From NCBI GenBank assembly GCA_037976565.1, contig CP137668.1:1465548-1529547 (forward strand): DNA of 64,000 nucleotides, in the 5' to 3' direction. Origin of the DNA: Mesocentrotus franciscanus (Eukaryota > Echinodermata > Echinoidea > Camarodonta > Strongylocentrotidae). Position 1 is the first letter of the stretch. Each line of letters begins with the position of its first letter. The translations under genes and the position numbers were made by a program. The notes under the pieces are model-generated. The model worked only from the letters and a program-made list of their open reading frames with translations, did not search any database and was not told the DNA's origin. Positions 11,001 through 23,287 of this stretch are shown piece after piece.

Positions 11001-12161
11001 CCAAGAAATTTCAATTTTTTTTTTCTCAGTCTCATATGGAAAAGTTTCAGGCCGAAATTCCACTAAAGTGGATCTGTGCGTGTCTTTCTTTGCTCAGCGC
11101 GCACAGGTGCGTCTCATGAATAATTCATGACCCTACGCGCAAACTGCACACACAGCCACGCTAAGGCGCGAGTATGCGGACCAGTCCATTAGCGAATATA
11201 GGTAGATTAAGCTCAATGTACAGAGGGATAACACATAGTTGTAATGTTGTAATAGTTGTAATGATGCATTGGGTAGAGTTGGGAATTTTCTCCATAAAAC
11301 AGCGTTCAATAATCTCATCTCTTCTTTTTTTTATTTAAATGTGAACATCACTGTTCAACAATACAGCCAATGAAATCATCGCTGACATAAACAAATGAAG
11401 CAATGGTAATGAAACCCCCTGTGCAGACAATGGCGCAGGTTCAGTCCTAGTCATGGCGTGATATGACTCTCTATGCTAATGAGCTCGGAGTGTCACCAAA
11501 TGTGATTGGATGGAATAGATTAATCTTCTTACTTTTTCAAGGAGTCCGACGAATTTTCTATACCAATCAGCTTGATTTTGATATATGACAGAGAGGGGAA
11601 AATTCCGGACTGGAAAGTGAAAACGCTGTATGCGTAGGGTAATCCGTTGCTGGGATACAGAGTCTTAAACACGGGGTTATCGATTAGTTTCATGCTTCGA
11701 ATTGTGCAAGTACGTGCATTGCTATGGAAGGGTTGGTGTCAAAATTCACTCGAAAATCTATCTTTCGAGGCCTAGTCCGACGCAAATACTAAAAATTATT
11801 TCCTCATATTCTGGAAAATACAAGAAAAAAATATAGACAATAGAAAACCGCTCGCGCCAGCCTTGTATTTTGCAGCATTGCAAAGTTACACCAATATCTT
11901 TGACAAAAAACGGTTTTTGAAGCCTGTGCCCATTGGTTATAGTACATGCGCGCGAGCATGCGTTCGAGACTGGCCAAAAGACACCACTTTTCCATATGCT
12001 TTTTCTTATAACTGTTGTAAATGAGTTCGTCGGAGGCCAAACATATTTATAAGAATTAACTATAATTTTACGAAGAGTGTTCCTCCATCAGTCCTTGTTT
12101 TAAAAAAAAGAAGAAGTACAATTCCCTCACAATTGGTGGAGAATCCAGAATTGTCTGGCGG

Positions 12162-12237
12162 CTTGATTTTGGGGATCTGCACTGATCCCCAAAATCAAGC
12201 GTCTTGCGATTAATTGCAAATTTGCAATTGATCGCAA
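12162..12237. repeat. Two adjacent strong palindromes
   Basis: The first is a perfect 16-bp inverted repeat, CTTGATTTTGGGGATC, with a 6-nt loop (12162-12199). Five bases later comes a near-perfect 34-nt palindrome (TTGCGATTAATTGCAAATTT and its complement, 12204-12237). Both could form cruciforms or hairpin RNA. Confidence 0.85.
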
Positions 12238-12269
12238 CTCAACTGTCTTGCAACGCCCATGATTAGTAA

Positions 12270-12318
12270 GAAGGAGAGAGAGAGAGAGAGAGAGAGAGAG
12301 TGAGAGAGGGAGAGGGGG
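12270..12318 (+). repeat. (GA)n microsatellite
   Basis: A simple GA repeat followed by a G-rich stretch. Confidence 0.95.
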
Positions 12319-12601
12319 GCAATAAAAGCTAGATCTAGTTAACTTAATTTAATTGTTAAAACCTTAACCCTAACAAAATCCTAGGAAATTTAGGAGAGTC
12401 TAGCAGGGCCGTTGCAACTCAATCGCAACTTTCTTGCAGCGCCCCATAACACATTTGATACGTCTTTGAACTAGGTTTTAGTCAGTCTGCCAAGCAAGTA
12501 AGTGAGAATTATGTCGGAACATTATAACCCGATCAGAATGAAGCATAAATTGGATGCCAATATTTCACACTCATCTTGTATCTTGCATGACTTGACTGTA
12601 T

Positions 12602-12640
12602 GCACTGATCTGTACGGATTTATTCCGTACAGATTAGTGC
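12602..12640. repeat. Hairpin with 17-bp arms
   Basis: GCACTGATCTGTACGGA and its complement, with one G:T-type mismatch, flank the loop tttat. Confidence 0.85.
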
Positions 12641-13678
12641 GTGTGAGAAATTTATGCGCGCGCTGTAACAGCAGCGTACGACGAGTTCCTACGCGTCGCG
12701 GAGAGAGTAAGCTATCTTTCCTATCTCGTACACGGAAGTGACAGAGATGTGAATAAAATTATGGCCTCGATCGACTGTGAGTGCGAGTGGTGTATCTGCA
12801 TGGGCCTATAAATTATATGCTCTGTCCTTCAACTATTAAATCTTTACTGAAACGCAATTTGGATAATTATTACTAATGATATGAATGATACAAATGAATA
12901 ATGGAATACACCCGTTTTTTTAAACCGATGCATCGCCGCGCTGTGGCGTAAGTAATGGGGGGTGGCAGTAATGAGTGGTTTCGACTAGCTCCCGACTATT
13001 ACTAGAATGAGGCGAAACTTTTGAATAATTGCTTGGATTGGGTAGCGGCGGGGTGGTAGTGGTTGTGGGAGGGAGGGGGCAATGAACGCACCCATCTGCA
13101 CAGTGATAGATTTTTTGCTTCTTACGCAAACATATTCCAAAATTATTTGAGTGGCCAATGATCGATGAAAGAGGTGAACACTTTCTATGATAACTTGAGT
13201 TGAGGTTGTCTTTTGATTTATAAAGGATCGACCTAAATAAGCCTGCATAATTATATAGGCAAATTAAAGAATTCTCGTGTTTTTTTATTCAACGTTTCTT
13301 ATAGATTTACAGAGCTGTCCCTGTTTGCGTATCAAACAATTCAAAACGGTAGAATGTAACTATCATCTAGAAGATCGGAAACCAATTCGTAGGAGAAAAG
13401 ATTACTCAGTAAGTACCCATGCATTAGTCTGGCTGCATGAGGCGTGGCCGGTGCCAACACACTCGAACTTTACTGCCCGGTTGACCTCCCTCTGATGGGA
13501 CACTTCAGTGAACACATTCATAATTACAGCATGTAGGTCCATGATTACAGGCAGACTTTTTATCATGGTAGTTTTGTGGACACAAACCATTTTCATTCAC
13601 AATGCCTTAAAAAAGGGAGTCTGAACTGCAAGACTACGTTATACCAGGAAGATCATTGTATGATCAGTAGGTCCATGG

Positions 13679-14019
13679 TATGATGAGCAGAACTCCTGTC
13701 AATTGCTGTCGTACTCGTAGTCGAGGGTATGCTGACTGGCGATCATTCATTTGTAGGTCACAACTCTTGTCCATCGCCTGACATCATTTTAACAGCGAGT
13801 GGTAAATGTGTTTAGACGAAAGTATGTTTACGACTGGCTATAGTAGTTATATAGACACTATATCTGTCAGACAGATGGTTCAGAGAATTTACGAATGGCA
13901 TGTCTCTTGAAAGATTAAAGTGTTCAGATGAAAGTGGCCTGTAGGATATGGGAACAAAATGATTAGCCTATGATGAGCAGAACTCCTTCCAATTGCTGTC
14001 GTATAGTCGAGGGTATGCT
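13679..14019 (+). repeat. Direct repeat pair, about 52 bp, 290 bp apart
   Basis: tatgatgagcagaactcctg, continuing to gtcgagggtatgct (13679-13732), recurs at 13969-14019 with a few substitutions and a short deletion. Confidence 0.8.
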
Positions 14020-14780
14020 ATTTCATGGACCTACCAGAGCAGCTACACTTCAGGTCATTGATATCACCACTGAGGTGCGGTGTAACGTTTTTCAACGGTG
14101 GGGGATGGGGCTCGATCAGTGGCGTAACCAGACCGCGACGTCAGAAGGGGCACAACATCTCGACTTTTCATGTTATCCATGTGATATCATTAAACCCCTT
14201 TTTTGAGACACTGGTTTTGGTTAAGGGAGGGAGGGGGTCGTTCAAAATGATGTATTTGGGGAAAATTAGTAATCCTTAGATCGTGCCTCAAGACATGTTT
14301 TTTTTTTGTACACTGGTTTACAAATAATTTCCCTAACCTTGTAAATACTAAATACTAGTACAATAACAGATGACTGCATGATTGTTCTGTCGGAAGCTGT
14401 CAGGAAGGGCAAGTTAATGTCCCCTGCCCTTCCTTCAAATACGCTAGTAATGGTACTTACTGCTATGGGATGGGGTACCAACGAAATTACATTTTGGGGG
14501 GTGGAGAGGCGGAAACGAGCACTTTTTTCTCCATTTCCAGAGTAGTAGATGCGAGGATCCTTTGTTTCTGTCTGAATTGGGTTCTTCAGAAAGGCACGGT
14601 CATTATATAGAGCCATATACAGTGTGAGTCAAAAAAAAAGTTTACACCTAGAAAATTGCTAATTATATTATAAATCATGTATGAACAGTAAAATTATTAT
14701 ACATCCTATGAAAGAGTGTTTTTATCCAGAATCATTTGGGATCATTTTTGTGTGGTATGTGTTCACGCTTGGATGAACAG

Positions 14781-15118
14781 GAGGCATTGTTTGCGAGAGT
14801 GCGAAATTCGACTTGCGCCAAAGTTGCTTATGTGATGTTTGAATAAAACAATTGGGATTTGGGTATTAATTCGGTCATTGCAGGTCCAAATAACATCCCT
14901 TACAAAATTAATCATGCCCCACATATCAAATATCGAATATCAAATATCAACGAAAATTTGTGCGCGTGTGTGTGACTTTCATTTACTACTGCAAAAAGCA
15001 TATGCAATGCATTTGATACATTCAATTATTCATTCTGTCACTTTAATCCCAACATATCACATACTGTAGGCATCACTTTGGCGCAAGTCGATTTTTGCAC
15101 TCTCGCAAACAATGCCTC
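14781..15118. mobile_element. Non-autonomous TIR element (MITE-like), 338 bp
   Basis: The 44-bp terminal arms GAGGCATTGTTTGCGAGAGT...AAAGT (14781-14824) and their complement (15075-15118) match with few mismatches. The interior has no transposase. No clear target-site duplication is visible. Confidence 0.75.
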
Positions 15119-15162
15119 TTTATATATTTATATATCCATATTTTGAGTTTTTTTTGGGGGCA

Positions 15163-15310
15163 GGGGCGGATCCAGCCGGCGGCAAGGAGGGGGCCTAAAA
15201 AGGGGCCAACTTCGTGCGAAAATTTGAAAATCGTGCCGGTCGATTTTTCGCTCAGTGGGGTAGTGAGCAAAAAAAAAAAATTTTGGCACCCGAAAAATTT
15301 TTTTCCCTCC
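15163..15310 (+). repeat. GC-rich interspersed repeat fragment
   Basis: It begins aggggcggatccagccggcg and ends in A/T runs. The motif ggggcggatccag is, from general knowledge, common in invertebrate repeats. No function is assigned. Confidence 0.4.
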
Positions 15311-18300
15311 GGAACTTAGGGGTGTCTGTTCCCTTTAGAGGACCTAGAATAATATGCTATCCATAATAGTGCCTTAAGGAAGGAGGCACTTAGGAGAAAA
15401 ACAGAAATTAATGATATTGTTCACGGTACACAAGAAACATAAGAGTTATCCGTAACTACGTCACAATCCATTGACCAAACTGCCAATTTGAGATTAGCAT
15501 AGACTTAGTGATCTCACATTTCAAATATTCATAAATTTAGTAGTATTGGTCCGATTTATTTCAAACTCTCGCTATTCTGTTTATCATATTTTTCTGCTTT
15601 TATACAAATGAACTTACTGCAAGGATTGCATGGCTTTCCCTTTACATTATTTCTATTATTCTTGCAATAGGAAGAACAAAATATGAGAATATTCCGTTGT
15701 ACGTAATTATGTAGGTCACTATTGACATATTGCGAACTTGGCCTCAGCAGGTATTCTATTGATTCACCTCAAACATTTAATATCAATAATGCTGGGGCTC
15801 ATTGAAGATTTGTTTAGGTCTTCAATACAATGGTTTTATTTGGATGGTATTGGAGAGAATGAAAATTCCGAAGTCAGAATTTACAAGTAAAATTATGTAA
15901 AAGGGCCTTGATTACTGAACTAGTCTAAGTTATATGTGGAAAATATACATCCCTCCCTGTTAATGAATAATTATTTAATTTTATATAATTTATCATTATT
16001 CTTTTGAGCAATCTATCTCGAGTTTCCGGTCATTTTTTTTCCTCACTTTTTTCAAGGCAGTTTTGTGTACCGAGTATGGAGATGTGGTATAGCGCCATCT
16101 ATATAAATAGTGACTAGGTATTGCAACCTGTAAATTATTACATTGAATCAGGTCTTCTCACCTTTAACATTTACATTAACTATGATCACTTTGTATGTAA
16201 TATTTCATTTTCTACTGTTGAACGCAATGGTGTGATCTACGAGCAGGCAAAGCAAACAAGAAGCTTCATGTTTTAGACCACTCACAGTGCTCAAATACTG
16301 TCACACCACATTATTTTTGTTTGTCACATTTTTTTCTTTAAGTTTAAAAACACCCACAGGTAGGATTAAAAAACACATTTATCACAAAGCAGTCGATCTC
16401 TCTCACATTCGTTGACTTTAATGACGAATAGCGCTATAATGCTTAATAACCGAATGAAAACTTATTATGTTATTTTGATTTCTGGATTATGTTCCTTGAC
16501 CCCTCCTTAAATGAAACTTATTGATCACCTCAAGCTGCAACCTAAAGCATAATACACATTTGACTGTTTATTTTGAATGGATGAAGGCCACATTGTACAT
16601 AAGGCGAATATCTTAGACTGATGTAAGTCATGCTTGTAATACGAACGTCGCCTTTTTTTATGAACTCTGAAACAAAGAGGCGCCAGCACAAGTATTAAAC
16701 TAGGGCCTTCACGAAAAGCATAAAGAATAAGGTAAACAAATTATTCAATTGATATATTTTAACACTAGAGTAACCACTCAGCTTGAATATTTGCATACGA
16801 TTTTCATGCCCTCAAAGACAGATATAAAACAACTATATTTGCATTTCACTTTAAAATGTCAACCTTTTACAAATATTTGGCTATCCCGTCAACTCTGTCA
16901 GTGCTTGTCCTGCTCGTAGCTACCACAAGATGACGCTATTTCAAAAATTAAGCACACACCAGTTTCCGCAGATTGCAGTGATGTTTGATATTGAACGCGA
17001 AGAGCTCATAATATTTGGAGTTGCTCTTATTTCGAAAATCTATTTCCTAAATAAAATCATAATTATAGAATATAATCGAATAACAAAATTCAATTCAAGT
17101 TAATATATGATCAGGGGGGTATTGGCCTAGAGAGCTTAGAAATCGAAGGGGGGGGGGGGTAAGAGGGTAAAATGTCTTCAGTTAAGATTTTTAAATTTGC
17201 CAAATATCTTGTCTAGCATTGAAAACAAAAACAAACAGAAACAAATAAACAAACAAAAACATAAACACAAAGAAAACAGAGAAGGATGTAAAATTTTGCA
17301 ATTTGCCGTCAAGGCTCCAAAAGTTGTTTATTTGCAAACAGGTAATTTACGAGTGGGGGGATTAGGAAGCTACGTCGCAACGCTACAACCCCACAACCAT
17401 CTCTAGCGACTACTCTGGTCGTCATACATGAATGGACATTTATCTCACTTGCAATTTCGTAAGGACAAGGGAGATCAGGATGTTTTCATACAAAACGAAC
17501 TCCATCACAATACCGAAGGTGAAGAGTATAGTAAACAATCATATTAGCCTCTTACCTAGTAACACTTTTCGTTTAAAGTCAAGTAGTGATATAATAGGAT
17601 AATAAAGGGTGAATCATTATAAAATGAGCAAACACCACTTAGAAAGAGCGTTACAAGAATCTCTTTCCATTTCTCTTCATCCGAGCCTATACTCGATGAA
17701 GTAATCTAGACTTTCTCGTCTTGATTGCTTTCCAGTTGGTGTTTGATAATTTGAAAATTTTGAAGCTTTTTTTTTAATAATATAAAACAAAAATATTGAC
17801 ATAATTTAAGTAAGAAAGTGTAAAAATCGTTTATTTTTTGATTTTTTTTTAATACACAAAGTCTGAATACAAATTTATTAGTGTTGGCCTGGTTATCGCT
17901 GTACATCATGTACATGGTTGCTTATCTACATTTGCACGTGAAAAACAACAACAACATCAACAACAACAACAATTACTCGCATATCAAATGAATATCTAGA
18001 TTAGGTTGAAAGAGATTGTTTTCAAGCGATTTTGCTTAACCTTGTTTTAAAATTCAAATCGATACTGGCGATATATTTGATATAAAAACATGCATTTCCA
18101 TTTTATGCATAATCATTATGTGGAATATTTGGTTTAAATAGGATGTTTCGCTTTTCATTGTACCAGGAGAAGGTTATCAAAATATCTTCTAAGTAATTCT
18201 GTGTTAATGAACAGTATTAGTTTTGTAACGGTTGTTATAGTGATAAAACTATGTAATTTGTTTAAAGTATAACTATGTAATAAGGACAACACCTTAATAT

Positions 18301-18785
18301 TCGGCAGTTCTCTTTAATAAGTAGGCCTATTTATTTATATAGACATGATGTTATCGATAAACCTGTCGTTTGTCATTAGAGGGGCAGGGCACTGAAGACT
18401 CCATATGAATTATGAACAAATTGAGAGTGAGACATTTTTCAAGCCATCGAAATGTTAGCTGATGTGGCCCTCGGAGCCAGGAATGAGGAAGCGATATTAT
18501 GAAGAGTGGGGTAACATGTCCGCTAGAGTGTTAGGTAGGCCCTTGAGAAGCTCTCTAAAATGATATCAACTCCGGAACAACTATATTAATGACCCCGTCT
18601 CATTCACCATCATTTTATAATTTTCAAAAATTAATTAGTGCACCGACACTGTCTCGAATTCATTTCAGGTGTCAATACTTAAACTCATGTCTGAAATAAA
18701 ATGAGCACAAAAGCTCATTCAGTCACATGGGAGCGCAATAGACCCTTTAGAGACAGAGCGGGATATTCTCTTTTTAAATCTTAGT
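15311..18785. other. Intergenic, no gene recognised
   Basis: There is no coding evidence on either strand. The 5' end shares a repeat motif with 10937-10968. Also noted are a G-run at 17150-17160 and a CAA-rich stretch at 17945-17975. Confidence 0.5.
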
Positions 18786-18976
18786 GGCCCGAATTCACAA
18801 AGGAGGTTTAAATTTTAACCCATTAATTGTTTAACTCGTCATATGACGTCATACCGGCGAGCTTAGACCATGAGAACCCACGGTTTAACGCGTCATATGA
18901 CGTCATATTTTTAGCCTGCTCAGAGGGGTGGTTTAACCTGCGGGTTAAATTTAAACATCCTTTGTGAATTCGGGCC
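18786..18976. mobile_element. PIF/Harbinger-like MITE, copy 1 (191 bp)
   Basis: The terminal inverted repeats are GGCCCGAATTCACAAAGGAG and its complement. The flanking AGT...AGT is a plausible 3-bp target duplication. Inside are two copies of TCATATGACGTCATA, each with a full cAMP-response-element core TGACGTCA (18844-18851 and 18898-18905). Harbinger-like is inferred from the GGCCC termini and the 3-bp duplication. Confidence 0.8.
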
Positions 18977-19148
18977 AGTGAGTCCAGCTACATCATGTTT
19001 CCAGAGAAGTAAAAAATCAATTGAAGACGATTAAATTGGCCAATTGTTATCTAACATCAACGTGATCAAGGGAATGGGATGAATAACAAAATTCAGTTAC
19101 GTCTATACACTACCGGGAAGAGGGCAAAATCTGCACTGCAAAGAAGGT

Positions 19149-19196
19149 TGTGCGTGTGCGTGCACGTGTGTGTGTGCGTGTGTTTGTGAGTGCGTG
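19149..19196 (+). repeat. (GT)n microsatellite
   Basis: An impure GT/GCGT repeat directly before LINE-derived sequence. Confidence 0.9.
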
Positions 19197-20225
19197 TCCA
19201 TTTTGCGTTAGACGTCAGGATAAGAGAGGAGTTGATTTTAAGCAAGATTAAAAGACACCTCGGATTGGGGCAACAGAGGGACCTCACGGTGTTTGGAAAA
19301 ATTCATTTATTAAAAACATATGCATTATGTAAATTAAATTACGTTTTTGCTTCACTAGTCTGTTGTTCCAAAGTGGGTCATATCGGAAATACAGAAAATA
19401 TGTTTTGAATTTATTTGGAATGGGAAAGATCGAATTAAGAGATTAATATTGTATCAAGGTTATAATGAAGGGGGAGGGTTATGAATGACTAATTTTGACT
19501 TGTTTGTAAAAACCCTACGTGTAATGTGGATGAAAAGACTATTGCCCGGAGAAAAAAAATCAATGAGATGGAAGCTATACTTTGATTTCTGCTTCAAGAT
19601 GGTATAGAGGTAGATTTATTTTCTTATGTAACCATGAGTTCTATTTAGTAACACTTCGTCAGGTGATAAAATCTAATGTAAGCATGCGTCTTTATACTCT
19701 ACGGGAGGACCGGCGGTCAGTTAATTCGATCAATAATTGGAACAATAGCGCACAAGGCCTCCGTAGAGTATAAAGACGCTTGATTACATTAGCTTTTATC
19801 ACCTGACGAATTGTTGCAGCGGCGCACGAAACGTCGAGATCTTTTAGATCCCTTATTGACCATACATTGCGAGACAAACGAATATCACTAGCGCTATTAT
19901 TTTCGATACTACACCCGCAATGAGTAATATAATTAGCATTAATATCTACACTTGTTCTGGGAGTGTGTACATGTTCAGAATGTAATAGCTAAGTTTGAGC
20001 TAAGGGAATTAAGATCAGTTTGTCGATTGAGAGGATATTCATTTTAGGGTTGTCCGGTAATTCCCCACGAACAAAGATATTTAATACAATTATTTTTCAA
20101 TGAAATATTGGATATATAGATGCAGGGGAAAGTCCGTAATATTGTCTTTGGGTGATTTTCAAAAAGAACTGTTGGAATTCAGGGAAGAAGAAAAGAATAT
20201 TGCAGGGAGGGGAGGTAAAGTAGCC
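19197..20225 (+). pseudogene. Degraded LINE, C-terminal part of ORF2 (Tx1/L1-like), with nested foldback
   Basis: Broken plus-strand frames give QQRDLTVFGKIHLLKTYALC, then in another frame ISEIQKICFEFIWNGKDRIK and FDLFVKTLRVMWMKRLLPG, and after the insertion HLFWECVHVQNVIAKFELRE. These resemble, in the right order, the post-catalytic RT region and the C-terminal HLFWECP-type motif of L1/Tx1-clade ORF2. Frameshifts and stops show it is dead. The catalytic RT domain lies off the truncated 5' side and is missing. Confidence 0.75.
19654..19812. mobile_element. Foldback element nested in the LINE remnant
   Basis: About 53-bp arms (CTTCGTCAGGTGATAAAATC ... CTCTACGGGAGG at 19655-19707, complement at 19759-19812) surround a roughly 50-nt centre. 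LINE-like reading resumes after it, so it is younger than the LINE. Confidence 0.8.
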
Positions 20226-20399
20226 TTACATTTACATAGGTGGGAACAAGTGAAGCTTTCATGAACTTTTAACAGTGGGTTATTGTAGCCTCGTTTTAAT
20301 TATTTATTCATTTTGTTATTATTATTATTCTGTCGGTTCAATTTAGGGTATTCTGAGGAGGCTAGGAACAGTGTGTGGTATGTTTGCAGAAGTGTGGTC

Positions 20400-20442
20400 G
20401 GGTGGTGTGTGTGTGTATGTGTGTGTGTGGCGTGTGTCGCTG
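20400..20442 (+). repeat. (GT)n microsatellite
   Basis: A GT-rich simple repeat in the presumed 3' region of the LINE remnant. Confidence 0.85.
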
Positions 20443-21490
20443 CCGTGTGTGTATTTGGGGGTAGTGGTGTGTTTGGTTGGATGGGGTTATTTTTTTGTAT
20501 GTTACAACTGATGTAATTTGTCTGTTTTCATCAATCGTACAATCTATGAATTTATAATGTATTGAATTATGGCAAGATGAAAACCAACTGTATTTCTAAG
20601 AATGGTTTGTATTGTTTTGGAATCAATTAAAAGACTGTGGAAAAGAAAAAAAGTGTACATGTTCGGGGATGACAAAAAGTTACCCTCATCTATTAAGGTA
20701 TGCTTTAAATGTGAATTTAGATTGGAAGTTAGAAAGTTAGAAATATGTTGGTCAATATACCTCCCAGCGATCTTCAAATGATTTACACTACAAACATGAC
20801 AATGAGAAGTTGATGTCCCCTCTCAAATAAATATCACCTGGAAGATCATCTTTAAGTATACTCTTCTCTATTATAAGGTAGGAACTCGTTGTCCTTTTGA
20901 ATAAGAATCTGCGCATGCTACCATCTTCTTTATGACGTGTTTGTAAGTATCCCTTAGGCAATGATGGGGCTAATGGATCTAAATAAGCCACGTGTAGGGT
21001 TACCGTCTGAAATTAATCCCACGGAAATAGGCAAAATATAGATATACGAAGCTTTCATTAACGAAGACGGATGGAGAGAAAAGATTTTGAGTACATTTTT
21101 CTTAAGGCTTGAATAACCGCGGAATAGACAGACAAAAAAGGGCAAATTATTCGGGTAGAGACCACGTGTTGGGATCGCTGCATGACTCGATAATTGTCAT
21201 GGTTTTTCTTTTTACTTTTGTTTTTCAAAGCGATCCGTTTAATATCTGTCTAAACCAGCTAGTCATTAGCATCAGTAGAGGGATAAGTTCACCCGTTTGT
21301 CCAAAATTCAAACAATTAGGATGAATCGCTGAAAAGAAATATGTTGTTTCTAATCATATTTGCACATGATGCAGGGTTACTGTGAAAGGTTGAAAGTAAA
21401 ACTTTTTTTTTTGTTTTTGTTATTATAGGTTAAGTTAAACTTGCATATCATATGTTGTTTTATATCATTGTGAAGGCCTAGCGTGTAATG
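20443..21490. other. Non-coding, probably old repeat debris
   Basis: Several broken open frames occur on both strands (for example LEVRKLEICWSIYLPAIF-like on the plus strand near 20710-20780). None is recognisable. Confidence 0.4.
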
Positions 21491-21495
21491 CTCAG

Positions 21496-22245
21496 AGAGA
21501 GAGAGAGAGATAAAGAGAGAGAGAGAGAGAGAGACGAAAAGAGACGGAGAGAGAGACAGAGAGTTGTCAAACGTTTTATTGATGCTGAAACATCGTTATT
21601 TTATATTAATTTGTCGATCAATCTCTAATCAATAACTCCTCTATTCTTGAACTTGTGAACTCAGGAAAAAATAATGTCAGGAATCTGTTAACAAACTGAT
21701 CTCCATGAGGGCACTGCACATTGAAAATACCGTATATAAAATAAAATACAGACTTAATAAGTACAAATTGAACTCATAAATAACATTAAAAAATATATAT
21801 TATGAATATAAAATTGTATAGTGCAACTAGTTGTAAACATATGGTATCATCAGAACATCAAATTGATAAATTATTAAATTGTTCAAGAACTAATCGCTGC
21901 CGTTGAAAGGAAAATGAGGAAATGAATCGGAAAATATTGAATGGGGATATATTGAGGGAGAGTAAAGAAAAATGGTAAGGAGAGGGTGAGAGATGAAGAG
22001 AGAGAAGGGAGATTGAGAGAGAGAGAGAGAGTGAGTGAGTGAGAGAGAGAGAGAGAGAGAGAAGGAGGGGGAGAATGAGAGAGAGAGAGAGAGAGAGAGA
22101 GGGGGAGAAACCAAGAAGAGCGTACAAGCATGGTACAAGACAGTAGGCAACATAAGACACGGAAATAGAGAGGGGGAGGACAAGGGAGAGGAAGAGAAAG
22201 CGAATGGGAGTGAGGGATAGAGACATAGAGAGAGAGAGAGAGATC
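21496..22245 (+). repeat. GA-rich microsatellite belt
   Basis: Runs of (GA)n at 21496-21562, 22014-22104 and 22226-22242 are separated by AT-rich and impure purine sequence. Long open frames on both strands here are artefacts of the GA repeat. Confidence 0.95.
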
Positions 22246-22369
22246 CTTTATACCTGTACATGAATAAATATAGTAAATCCCCCCCCCCAAATGTCTCCGG
22301 ATAGCACAAAAACAGTTATACAAAAGTTGCTTTAAAACATTTGAATGATGAGGCTAATCTCTGTGATTC

Positions 22370-23108
22370 CATTGTTTCGACCCTAAGCACTGAATATTTC
22401 GTCTCCTATTTTCGTTAACAATTACACTCGTTTCTTGAAGGGAGGCAGTGGCTTTTGATCGTGTGTTTGACTGAGAATTGGGTTTTTGTTAAACGTTGGC
22501 ATATATACTGGGGGCATTTCATTAACACATTTGTAAGCTTCACTCAATCTATGAACCTACCACCTTGAGTGTAAGTTTTCCATGGTACTGCCTGAAATAA
22601 ATGTAGTATGTGGGTTCTTTGATCATTCTCGCCAGCCTATTGTGAAGTTCTACCAGTCTATCTAAAAAAAAACATCTGAACAGTTTGACCAGACAATATC
22701 ACAATCGTCGAATAGTGGCATTAATAGAAAGGTACATAGTAACTTAAACCTAACATTTTGGAATACATTACTTTGCAGATCTTTTAAGAAAAAAAAAATT
22801 CTCTTTGATATTTTCTTCGCCATAAAGTCAGCATTGTACCTACATGTATATGACAAATTTGTGTCTAGAAAGACACCTAAATGTTTAAATTCTTTGAACC
22901 TTTCAATTTCTTTGTCATTTATAGTGACAGAGGTGAATGTTAGTTGACTTGTACGAAATATCATAAATTTAGTTTTGTTCACATTGGTTGTCAATTTAAA
23001 GTCTTTCAACAAAAAATAGATATCATTAATAGCACATTGCATGATTCTCAATAAATCGTTCTTAGATGTTCTTCCATAAAAAATAATTACATCATCTGCG
23101 TACATGTT
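22370..23108 (-). pseudogene. Non-LTR retrotransposon reverse transcriptase fragment (CR1/Jockey-like)
   Basis: The minus strand reads MYADDVIIFYGRTS, carrying the catalytic YADD motif of the RT palm. It then gives KTKFMIFR, FKEFKHLGVFLDTNLSY and a C-terminal RT/thumb-like region. After a stop at 22662 the homology-like reading continues with frameshifts (LVELHNRLARMIKEPTYYI) to about 22370. The 5' part is missing beyond 23108. It is a dead fragment. Confidence 0.85.
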
Positions 23109-23287
23109 AATTTTTTTGGGGGGTGGGCTGGGCGATTGAATGCAGTAACGTATACGTAATAAACATCAAGGACCGTTTGAAGGACCGTTTGTGGCTCCTC
23201 ATATGGCTACTAGTGGCTATTCATAATAAAACAGATTTCTTTTCAACTCATCAACTCTATAGCTCCCCCCATGGCGATATGGAAATT

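Larger units (their letters stand above)
11000..13670. other. Intergenic, no gene recognised
   Basis: Apart from the hairpins and GA repeat listed separately, I see no coding or RNA gene. Short open frames lack conserved motifs. Confidence 0.5.

Noticed and set aside
14621..14650. TACAGTGTGAGTC plus A-run, resembling a Tc1/mariner terminus
   Set aside because: No matching inverted end is found downstream, so no element can be delimited.
21858..22323. Overlapping 120-146-codon minus-strand frames
   Set aside because: These are Ser/Leu-rich translations of a (GA)n microsatellite, open in all three frames.
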